Assembly: GCF_021404305.1 (NCBI RefSeq) | Contig: NZ_JABFTX010000006.1 | Coordinates: 21,248 to 85,247 of the forward strand | DNA length: 64,000 nucleotides | Source of the DNA: Billgrantia ethanolica | GTDB lineage: Bacteria; Pseudomonadota; Gammaproteobacteria; Pseudomonadales; Halomonadaceae | Direction: 5' to 3' | Program-made: the position numbers and the translations under genes | Part shown: positions 57,468 to 64,000 of the stretch, one piece after another | Position numbering within the stretch: position 1 is the stretch's first letter | How the letters are laid out: the number at the start of each line of letters is the position of its first letter | Notes under the pieces: model-generated | What the model was told of the DNA's origin: nothing | Seen by the model: only the letters and a program-made list of their open reading frames with translations | The model's database searches: none

Positions 57468-58592
57468 TCACGCCGGCTGCGGCTGCGAATCGAGCTGCCG
57501 CGAGCGCTCCTGCGACCAGGCTTGCGCCGCCGCCAGGCAGCTGTCCCAGTCGCCGACATGCAAGAAGCGCTCGGCATTGCGCTTCTCCAACTGGTAGCGG
57601 TACATGGGGTCGTAGTATTCGGTGAGCAGCGGCGCCAGCCAGGCCTCGTGCGCCTGGCGGTTGCCGCGCTCGTGCTCGCGGAAGGCAAGCTGCTGCAGCC
57701 GCTGCAGGCGCGCCAGTCGGGCATGGCCCAGGCGCTTTTGCAGCCGGGCCAGCGCGCTGGAGAGCTGCTTGCGCATCAGCGCCCAGCCCAGCCACTCGCC
57801 GAACTGCTGACGGTAGATCGCCCACAGATCGTCGATGTAATCCTTGTGAATCTGCGCCAGGCGCCAATCCAGGGGCATCTCCACCCGCACCCTGGGAGCA
57901 CTCTCCATCGCCCGCCAGAAGGTGAGCGGCACGTTGGCCGTGCCGATATGGCGAGATTCGTCCTCCACCACCAGCGGCCCGGGAAGCGCCAGCAGGCGTA
58001 GCCCCATGGCATGCTCGAAGTCGATCTGACTGGGCGCCGGCAAGGGATGACGGCCAAAGGCCGAGCCCTTGTGGCGGGCGCAGCCCTCGAGGTCGAGCCC
58101 GTTATCCAGCTGCTGCACCAGCGCCGTCTTGGCGCAGCCGGTGAGCCCGCCCACCACCAGTAGCGGCTGGGCCGCCGCGGCATCGATACGCACACACAGC
58201 GCCTGACGCATCGCCTTCCAGCCACCACGGATACGTGGCCGCTCTACACCGGCCTCGGCCAGCCACTGCTGCGCGATCTGCGAACGCAGCCCACCGCGAT
58301 AGCAATAGATGATCGCCTCGGGATGGGCCTCGACCGTGCGCTGCCAGGCCGCGATGCGTGCCTGACGTATACCCCCGCTGACCAACCGCTGGCCCAGCTC
58401 GATGGCGGCCTGCTGGCCACTCTGCTTGTACTCGATGCCGACCAGGCGCCGCTCCTCGTCGTCCATCAGCGGCAGGTTGATCGCCCCGGGCAACCCGCCC
58501 TGAGCGAACTCTACCGGTGCCCGCACGTCGATCAGCGGCACGCCCTGGCACAACAGAGAGAGATCGGCTTCGATCAGCGGTAGCTCCCTCAC
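57468..58592 (-). CDS. mnmH: tRNA 2-selenouridine synthase
   Basis: 374 residues. The N-terminal rhodanese domain has catalytic Cys97 in IIYCYRGGLRSQ. The C-terminal P-loop domain starts at VVGGLTGCAKTALV (about 146-160). The enzyme geranylates and then selenates 2-thiouridine at the wobble position of tRNAs for Lys, Glu and Gln, using selenophosphate. The start overlaps the selD stop (ATGA), so donor and user enzyme are coupled. No selA/selB is visible in the window. Confidence 0.95.
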   Translation of the reverse strand: MRELPLIEADLSLLCQGVPLIDVRAPVEFAQGGLPGAINLPLMDDEERRLVGIEYKQSGQQAAIELGQRLVSGGIRQARIAAWQRTVEAHPEAIIYCYRGGLRSQIAQQWLAEAGVERPRIRGGWKAMRQALCVRIDAAAAQPLLVVGGLTGCAKTALVQQLDNGLDLEGCARHKGSAFGRHPLPAPSQIDFEHAMGLRLLALPGPLVVEDESRHIGTANVPLTFWRAMESAPRVRVEMPLDWRLAQIHKDYIDDLWAIYRQQFGEWLGWALMRKQLSSALARLQKRLGHARLARLQRLQQLAFREHERGNRQAHEAWLAPLLTEYYDPMYRYQLEKRNAERFLHVGDWDSCLAAAQAWSQERSRQLDSQPQPA

Positions 58593-59626
58593 CCCAGCAC
58601 CTCGATCAAGGCCTCTCCTTCGGCCTTGGCCACCTCGCCGAAGGGCACCAGCTCGATACCGTGCTCACGCCCGATGCGCTCGACATCGTCCTGCCAGGAG
58701 GGGTGCACGGAAATCAGCAGGCCGCCGGAGGTCTGCGGGTCGCACAGCCACTGCCAGTGCGGCTCGTCCATCTCCTTGAGCGCCGCACCCAGCGCCTTAC
58801 GATTGCGCAGGGTGCCGCCAGGCACCGCGCCACGGCGACGATAGGCCTCGGCCTCGGCCAGCCGAGGCAAACGTCGGAAGTCGATGCGCGCCGCCACGCC
58901 GCTGGCCTGGCACACCTCGGTGAGATGACCGGCCAGGCCGAACCCGGTGACGTCGGTCATGGCGTTCACCCCCTTCACCCGGGCCAGCGCCATGCCGATA
59001 TGGTTGGGCTGCAGCATGGTCTCCCGAGCCAGGTTCTGATGGCCCGATTCCAACAGCCCCTGCTTCTCGGCGGTGGTGAGAAACCCCACGCCCAGCGGCT
59101 TGGTCAGGTATAACAGGTCGCCCACCTGGGCACCCTTGTTGAGCTTCAGGTGTTCGAGATCGACCAGACCGTTGACCGCCAGGCCGAAGATCGGCTCCGG
59201 CGAGTCGATGGAGTGTCCGCCGGCCAGTGCCAGCCCGAGCTCGCGGCAGACGCCCTGGGCGCCGGCCACCACGTCACCGGCGATCTCCGGCCCCAGCTTG
59301 TCCAGCGGCCAGCCGAGGATACCCAGCGCCATGACCGGCTTGCCGCCCATCGCATAGACGTCGCTGATGGCGTTGGTGGCAGCGATACGGCCGAAGTCGA
59401 AGGGGTCGTCGACGATGGGCATGAAGAAGTCGGTGGTGGCGATCATGCCGCGGCCATCGCCGAGGTCATAGACGGCCGCATCCTCGCGGCCCTGATTGCC
59501 TACGATCAGACGCGAATGGGTTGCCCCCGGTCCGGCCTTGGCCAGGATGCCGTCGAGTACGTCGGGGGCAATCTTGCAACCACAGCCGGCGCCGTGGCTG
59601 TACTGAGTCAGTCGAATCGCGCTCAT
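58589..59626 (-). CDS. selD: Selenide, water dikinase SelD
   Basis: 345 residues. It makes selenophosphate from selenide and ATP. The catalytic Cys15-Gly-Cys17-Lys18 lies in GAGCGCK; the enzyme uses cysteine here, not selenocysteine. ATP-binding segments are DDAAVY-like EDAAVYDLGDGRGMIATTDFF and GGHSIDSPEPIFGLAVNG. Coupled to mnmH, which suggests selenophosphate is mainly for tRNA selenation in this organism. Confidence 0.96.
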   Translation of the reverse strand: MSAIRLTQYSHGAGCGCKIAPDVLDGILAKAGPGATHSRLIVGNQGREDAAVYDLGDGRGMIATTDFFMPIVDDPFDFGRIAATNAISDVYAMGGKPVMALGILGWPLDKLGPEIAGDVVAGAQGVCRELGLALAGGHSIDSPEPIFGLAVNGLVDLEHLKLNKGAQVGDLLYLTKPLGVGFLTTAEKQGLLESGHQNLARETMLQPNHIGMALARVKGVNAMTDVTGFGLAGHLTEVCQASGVAARIDFRRLPRLAEAEAYRRRGAVPGGTLRNRKALGAALKEMDEPHWQWLCDPQTSGGLLISVHPSWQDDVERIGREHGIELVPFGEVAKAEGEALIEVLG

Positions 59627-59680
59627 CTCGTTCTCCTTGGCAGTTCATTTCCCATTCTACCGCAGCGGAGCATGCTTGCC

Positions 59681-61054
59681 TCACAGCGCCTCGAGGGCAT
59701 CGGCCAGCTTGTCCACGGCCACTACCTCCATCCCCTCCGGGGCGCGCTTGGGCGCATTGGCCCGCGGCACGATGGCGCGGGTGAAGCCGTGCTTGGCCGC
59801 CTCCACGATGCGCTCCTGGCCGCTGGGCACGGGGCGAATCTCGCCGGAAAGCCCCACCTCGCCGAAGGCCACCAGCTCGCGCGGCAGGGAGCGATTCTGC
59901 AGGCTCGACACCACGGCGAGCAGCACCGCCAGGTCGGCGCTGGTTTCCAGCACCTTGACCCCGCCGACCACGTTGAGGAAGACGTCCTGGTCGCCGGTGA
60001 ACAGCCCGCCATGACGATGCAGCACCGCCAGCAGCATGGCCAGGCGATTCTGGTCGAGCCCCACCGCGACTCGCCGCGGGTTGCCCAGCGCCGACTCGTC
60101 GAGCAGCGCCTGCACCTCCACCAGCAGCGGCCGCGTGCCCTCCCACACCACCATCACCAGGCTGCCGGCGGCCTGCTCCTCGCTGCGGGAGAGGAAGATG
60201 GCGCTGGGATTCTTCACCTCCTTGAGGCCGTGTTCGAGCATGGCGAACACCCCCAGCTCGTTGACCGCGCCGAAGCGGTTCTTCTGCCCGCGCAGGGTGC
60301 GGAAGCGCGAATCGGCACCGCCCTCCAGCAGCAGCGAGGCGTCGATCATGTGCTCCAGCACCTTGGGCCCGGCCAGGGTACCGTCCTTGGTCACGTGCCC
60401 CACCAGCAGCAGTACGGTGTTGGACTGTTTGGCGAAGCGGGTGAGCACCGCGGCGGACTCGCGCACCTGGGCCACGCCGCCGGGCGCCGAGGCGATATCC
60501 TCCAGGTGCATGGTCTGGATCGAGTCGATTACCAGGATCTCGGGGCGCTCGCGCTCGGCCACCGCCAGCACCGTCTCGACACTGGTCTCGGCCAGCATCT
60601 TCAGCCCTTGGGTAGGCAACTGCAGACGGTGGGCGCGCATCGCCACCTGGGAGAGCGACTCTTCGCCGGTGACGTAGAGCACCCTGCGCTGCTGAGCCAG
60701 CTTGCAGGCGGTCTGCAGCAGCAGGGTCGACTTGCCGGCGCCGGGGTGCCCACCCAGCAGCACGGCCGAGCCCGGCACCAGACCGCCGCCCAGCACCCGA
60801 TCGAACTCGCCGAAGGTAGAGGAGAGCCGCGGCACCTCGGTGAGATCGACGCTGCCGAGATCGACCACCTCCTTCGACAGACCGCCGGCGTAGCCCGTGC
60901 GCCCAGCACCACCGGTGGCGGCTCCCGGGCGGGCGGCTGCCAGGCGTACCTCGCTGAGGGTGTTCCACTCCAGGCAGCTGGAACACTGACCCTGCCACTT
61001 ACGGTACTCCGCACCGCACTCGGTACAGACGAAGGCGCTCTTCGCTTTGGCCAT
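59681..61054 (-). CDS. radA: DNA repair protein RadA
   Basis: 457 residues. N-terminal zinc finger with Cys10, Cys13, Cys24 and Cys27 (CTECGAEYRKWQGQCSSC), Walker A GGHPGAGKST and the RadA-specific KNRFG. A Lon-like C-terminal domain follows (VVGGVKVLETSADLAVLLAVVSS). RadA is a hexameric helicase that extends recombination intermediates. 54 bases separate it from selD downstream on the same strand. Confidence 0.96.
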   Translation of the reverse strand: MAKAKSAFVCTECGAEYRKWQGQCSSCLEWNTLSEVRLAAARPGAATGGAGRTGYAGGLSKEVVDLGSVDLTEVPRLSSTFGEFDRVLGGGLVPGSAVLLGGHPGAGKSTLLLQTACKLAQQRRVLYVTGEESLSQVAMRAHRLQLPTQGLKMLAETSVETVLAVAERERPEILVIDSIQTMHLEDIASAPGGVAQVRESAAVLTRFAKQSNTVLLLVGHVTKDGTLAGPKVLEHMIDASLLLEGGADSRFRTLRGQKNRFGAVNELGVFAMLEHGLKEVKNPSAIFLSRSEEQAAGSLVMVVWEGTRPLLVEVQALLDESALGNPRRVAVGLDQNRLAMLLAVLHRHGGLFTGDQDVFLNVVGGVKVLETSADLAVLLAVVSSLQNRSLPRELVAFGEVGLSGEIRPVPSGQERIVEAAKHGFTRAIVPRANAPKRAPEGMEVVAVDKLADALEAL

Positions 61055-61153
61055 GTGGGCCTCTCCCCGCTCTTCGACCCCCTGGGCCGCTGGACGTATC
61101 AGACGCGCGAAGGCGGCCCGCAGGCCGCCTTCGCTGATGCCCGCAACGCGAAC

Positions 61154-61600
61154 TTACATGCGCTGCAGTTGCAGGGCTTCGTTGTTCTGGAAGCGACGAC
61201 GCTGAGGGTCGATCAGTTCCAGGGTCTGGTCATCGACACGCAGGAAGTAATAGATCTGGCCTTCGCCATCCGGTGTCAGCTCATAGACGGTGGCATCGGG
61301 GTCGACCGCGGTGCCACTGAGCACTTCCCAGTTGCCGGCATACTCTTCATCGGGCGGATCCTGGGGGTGTTCGCGATAGCTGGCGCGCAGGTCGAAGGTT
61401 CTTTCCTCCAGTGACGCCTGTTCGCTGCCACGCAGGTTCACCGTCAGGTCGATGCCCGCGCAGTTGCGGCAGGGCAGCGTTCCTTGATATGCCACGGCAT
61501 CGTCCATTGCCACGTCGGCACGATCGTCAACCGCAGGGGCTGCACAACCGGCCAGGAAGGCCAGCATGGCCGAGCCAGCCAGCAGGGTCCTTACTTGCAT
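61154..61600 (-). CDS. NlpE-like lipoprotein, 148 aa
   Basis: Signal peptide with lipobox LAGC and +1 Cys19. The mature domain begins AYQGTLPCRNCAGIDLTVNL, the CxxC-containing strand found in the NlpE N-terminal domain. A beta-rich remainder (WEVLSGTAVDPDATVYEL) follows. NlpE-type proteins sense outer-membrane and redox or copper stress. It lacks the second OB domain of E. coli NlpE. A TGTCA-N7-TGACA inverted repeat lies about 40-60 bases upstream in the promoter region. Confidence 0.83.
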   Translation of the reverse strand: MQVRTLLAGSAMLAFLAGCAAPAVDDRADVAMDDAVAYQGTLPCRNCAGIDLTVNLRGSEQASLEERTFDLRASYREHPQDPPDEEYAGNWEVLSGTAVDPDATVYELTPDGEGQIYYFLRVDDQTLELIDPQRRRFQNNEALQLQRM

Positions 61601-61714
61601 TTGCTCACTCCTAACCTATGGGTTTGTCGCCTTGTAGGGTGTGTCATCATATGTGACAGCATAACCCTTAAGAGCGCTCGCAGACAGTCTCGGCTTTTCG
61701 ACTGAAGCCACGGC

Positions 61715-62611
61715 TCACGCCGCTCCTGGATAGACATGCATGAACACCAGTGCCAGCACGATAGGCATTACCACCAGACTGCCCAGGTTGCCGATCAGCA
61801 CCAGCGAGGCGACCTTTTGCGGTTCCTGTCGATACTGCTCGGCGACCAGATAGTTGAGCACCGCCGGCGGCAGCGCCGCAAACACCCACAGTACCGCCGC
61901 CTGCAGGCCCGTCAACTCCAGCCACAGGATCATGGGCAGCGCCAGGATCAGGCCGGAGAGCGGACACAACACCGCCCCCAGCATGCCGGTCTTCCAGTCG
62001 CGAAAGTCAATGTCGAGCATGCGTACCCCGAGCGCGAACAGCATCAGCGGAATACACACGCCGCCCAGCATGTGCAGCGCCTCGAGCAGCCAGCCCGGCA
62101 GCGGCACCCCGCCCAGGTTCACCCCTAGCCCCGCCAGACTGGCCAGTACGATGGGCATGCGCAGCAGCCGCCACAGCGGCGTGCGTGGGCTGAGCATGTA
62201 GAGGCCTACCGAGAAGTGCAGCAGCATCTCAACGATGAACACCACCACCGCGGCGGGCAGCGCCGCCTCACCGAAGGCCAGCACCAGCAGCGGCACCCCC
62301 ATATTGCCGGAATTGTTGAACATCATCGGCGGCAAGAAGGTCTTGGGCTCGAGCCTGAGCAGCTTGACCAGCGGCCACAGCACCCCCCCCGAGCCCAACA
62401 CCACCACCGCAGCCGCCAACGCCAGGCCGGCGTACTCCTCCAGCGGCGCCTGGCCGTCGGCCAGCACGGCAAACACCAGCATGGGAACGAAGATCTCCAT
62501 GTTGAGCGTATTGAGGCTACGAATGTCAGGCGTGCGGAAGCGGCCATACAGCGTGCCACAACCGGCAATCAGGAAAACCGGCAGCAGAGTGGCGATGATC
62601 TGGGCGGTCAT
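61715..62611 (-). CDS. AEC-family auxin-efflux-like transporter
   Basis: 298 residues with about ten hydrophobic helices. Typical AEC features are an N-terminal LLPVFLIAGCGTLYGRF, LNTLNMEIFVPMLVFAVLADG in the first half, and the repeat in the second half (MLGAVLCPLSGLILALPMIL, PPAVLNYLVAEQYRQEPQKV). Probable export of a small organic anion or malonate-like compound; the substrate cannot be told. Single gene, divergent from hisC. Confidence 0.9.
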   Translation of the reverse strand: MTAQIIATLLPVFLIAGCGTLYGRFRTPDIRSLNTLNMEIFVPMLVFAVLADGQAPLEEYAGLALAAAVVVLGSGGVLWPLVKLLRLEPKTFLPPMMFNNSGNMGVPLLVLAFGEAALPAAVVVFIVEMLLHFSVGLYMLSPRTPLWRLLRMPIVLASLAGLGVNLGGVPLPGWLLEALHMLGGVCIPLMLFALGVRMLDIDFRDWKTGMLGAVLCPLSGLILALPMILWLELTGLQAAVLWVFAALPPAVLNYLVAEQYRQEPQKVASLVLIGNLGSLVVMPIVLALVFMHVYPGAA

Positions 62612-62727
62612 TAGGGGTTCCAGGATCCAGACGAAAGCGCCTAGGCTAGCATGCTGTCGGCTTGCGCGGTCAGGCCGCAGCGGTCAACATTGGCCTAAAG
62701 TTCCGTCCCTATGAGAAACGAGACATC

Positions 62728-63783
62728 ATGAGCCAGTTCTGGAGCCCGGCGGTATGCGAGCTGACGCCCTACGTACCGGGCGAGCAGCCGCGCGAGAAGC
62801 TGATAAAGCTGAACACCAACGAGAACCCCTACCCGCCGGCGCCCGGCGTCGAGGCGGCGCTACGCGATTACCCCGTCGATCATCTGCGCCTCTACCCCGA
62901 CCCGCAGTCTCTCGCCCTGCGTCAGGCGCTTGCTCGCGAACATGGCGTCGCGGTGGAGCAGGTATTCGTCGGCAACGGCTCCGATGAAGTGCTGGCCCTG
63001 GCCTTTCAGGCCTTCTTCTGTCACGAGCGTCCGCTCGAGATGCCCGACATCACCTACAGCTTCTACCCGGTCTACTGCAAGCTGTACGGTATCGAGCGGC
63101 GCAGCCTGCCCCTGGACGAGCAGTGGCGGGTCGATCTCGACGCCTTCACTGCCGACAGCGGCGGCGCCATCTTCGCCAACCCCAACGCCCCTACGGCTCA
63201 TGGGCATTCGCGCGATGCCATTGCCGGCCTGCTCCAGCGCCTGACCGATCAGGTCGTGCTGGTCGACGAAGCCTATGTCGACTTCGGTGGCGAAAGCGTG
63301 GTGCCTCTGATCGAGCACTTCCCCAATCTGCTGGTCACCGGCACCTTCTCCAAGTCCCGCAGCCTGGCCGGCCTGCGCCTGGGCTACGCCATCGGCTCAA
63401 GCGAGCTGATAGAAGGGCTGGTACGGGTCAAGGACTCTTTCAACTCCTATCCCGTCGACAGCCTGGCAAGCGCGCTTGCCATCGCCTCGCTCGAGGACCG
63501 GGAGCATTTCGATGCCTGCCGTGAGCGCGTCGTCACCACCCGCGAGCGCACCGCCAGGCGCCTCGGCGACCTGGGCTTCGAGGTCCTGCCCTCCCAGGCC
63601 AACTTCGTCCTCACTCGTCATCCCGAGCACGACGCCGCGCAGCTCTTCGTCGGCCTGCGTGAACGGGGCATTCTGGTGCGCCACTTCAACACCGAAGCCC
63701 TGCGCGACTTCCTGCGCATCTCGATCGGCACCGATGACGAAATGGACAGCCTGATCGAAGCCTTCGAGCTGCTCTGCCGCTGA
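62728..63783 (+). CDS. hisC: Histidinol-phosphate aminotransferase HisC
   Basis: 351 residues from ATG 62728, MSQFWSPAVCELTPY. PLP-dependent class I/II aminotransferase with NENPYPP, NPNAPTAHG, VDEAYVDFGG (Asp for PLP nitrogen) and the Schiff-base lysine in TFSKSRSLAGLRLGY. LRISIGTDDEM is at the end. It converts imidazole-acetol phosphate to histidinol phosphate, supplying the step after HisB from a separate locus 10 kb away. A GC hairpin and then a terminator follow. Confidence 0.95.
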   Translation: MSQFWSPAVCELTPYVPGEQPREKLIKLNTNENPYPPAPGVEAALRDYPVDHLRLYPDPQSLALRQALAREHGVAVEQVFVGNGSDEVLALAFQAFFCHERPLEMPDITYSFYPVYCKLYGIERRSLPLDEQWRVDLDAFTADSGGAIFANPNAPTAHGHSRDAIAGLLQRLTDQVVLVDEAYVDFGGESVVPLIEHFPNLLVTGTFSKSRSLAGLRLGYAIGSSELIEGLVRVKDSFNSYPVDSLASALAIASLEDREHFDACRERVVTTRERTARRLGDLGFEVLPSQANFVLTRHPEHDAAQLFVGLRERGILVRHFNTEALRDFLRISIGTDDEMDSLIEAFELLCR

Positions 63784-63839
63784 GCCACCCCACGGGCGCC
63801 GCCAGGCGCCCGCTTCGCGTAGCGAATCGACAAATAAAG

Positions 63840-63873
63840 AAAAACCCCGAGCACTTTCGTACTCGGGGTTTTT
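63840..63873. terminator. Bidirectional terminator between hisC and the rRNA operon
   Basis: AAAAACCCCGAG - 10-base loop - CTCGGGGTTTTT is a perfect 12-bp stem with T-runs in both directions, serving plus-strand hisC and the minus-strand rRNA operon. Another stem (CGGGCGCC-GCCA-GGCGCCCG, 63793-63812) lies just before it. Confidence 0.9.
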
Positions 63874-63881
63874 GGAATTAA

Positions 63882-64000
63882 GTGCCTGACGATGACCTAC
63901 TCTCGCATGGGGAGGCCCCACACTACCATCGGCGCTGAGCGGTTTCACTGCTGAGTTCGGCATGGGATCAGGTGGTTCCCACTCGCTATGGTCGTCAGGC
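63882..64000 (-). rRNA. rrf: 5S ribosomal RNA (5' end at window edge)
   Basis: On the minus strand the sequence reads GCCTGACGACCATAGCGAG at the 5' end, then CCATGCCGAACTCAG and CGCCGATGGTAGTGTGGGG. The 3' end pairs back as CGTCAGGC. This is a gammaproteobacterial 5S rRNA, missing perhaps one 5' base at the window end. The 23S and 16S genes should lie to the right. Confidence 0.95.

Noticed and set aside
59466..60998. 510-codon minus-strand frame inside radA
   Set aside because: Out-of-frame reading of radA with Arg/Gly/Ala-rich nonsense.
61108..61133. GC-rich inverted repeat after the NlpE-like gene as terminator
   Set aside because: Strong stem but no U-run on either strand; kept only as an unassigned inverted repeat.
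59150..61414. 754-codon plus-strand frame opposite selD and radA
   Set aside because: Antisense to two certain core genes; composition is typical of the third frame in high-GC DNA.

Overview
The window looks like the genome of a GC-rich gammaproteobacterium, most likely Halomonas or a close relative. This is inferred from the protein style and from the asmA-mutY-yggX / hisBHAF neighbourhood, not from a search. It has two parts. Positions 1 to about 47,408 are the right-hand part of an integrative and conjugative element (ICE) of the PFGI-1/PAPI-1/ICEclc type. Positions about 47,409 to 64,000 are core chromosome. The boundary is the 3' end of a tRNA-Thr gene in a Phe-Gln-Thr tRNA cluster. The integrase, relaxase and far attachment site are not in the window and presumably lie to the left of position 1.

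The ICE reads from the tRNA leftwards, nearly all on the minus strand. First comes a maintenance and DNA-processing module: ParA, a DnaB-type helicase, several small unknown genes, a HicA-like protein, a DUF2786 protein, ParB, a DUF2857 protein, a STY4528-type replication protein, a PFL_4669-type protein, a DUF3158-like protein, SSB, a lipoprotein and topoisomerase III (47.3-32.8 kb). Next comes the transfer apparatus in three blocks: PilL to the coupling protein TraD and PFL_4697 (32.1-25.0 kb), RAQPRD to the VirB4-like ATPase (24.9-17.2 kb), and PFL_4709/4710/4711 to TraG-N (15.8-11.0 kb). A secreted nuclease is inserted on the opposite strand. Left of 11 kb is cargo: an HU-like protein with a GNAT-like partner, an Eco29kI-like restriction-modification system with Vsr and a regulator, a DUF1654-like/umuD/umuC mutagenic repair cassette, and AT-richer unknown genes, one cut by the left edge.

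The chromosomal part holds yggX, mutY, asmA and a PanZ/PanM-like acetyltransferase on the minus strand. The plus strand carries hisB-hisH-hisA-hisF and an outer-membrane protein. These are followed by yjaG, an alkyltransferase-like protein, a glutamine-amidotransferase-like protein lacking its cysteine, mnmH-selD (selenium), radA, an NlpE-like lipoprotein, an AEC transporter, hisC, and the 5S end of a minus-strand rRNA operon.

The strongest non-gene signals are inside the ICE. (1) Five 17-bp palindromes (AGTTC-N7-GAACT) are spaced 43-45 bp apart beside a 33-bp palindrome inside the STY4528-type replication gene. They are read in all three codon phases, so the conserved thing is DNA, not protein; this is a candidate replication origin or centromere. 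(2) A CTTAACATT motif sits 66-70 bp upstream of the first gene of three ICE operons, with a degenerate fourth. (3) A perfect hairpin masks the ribosome binding site of topoisomerase III. (4) Four 83-bp tandem repeats are arranged A-B-A-B. (5) Nested inverted repeats lie in the gap between pilL and the topoisomerase gene.
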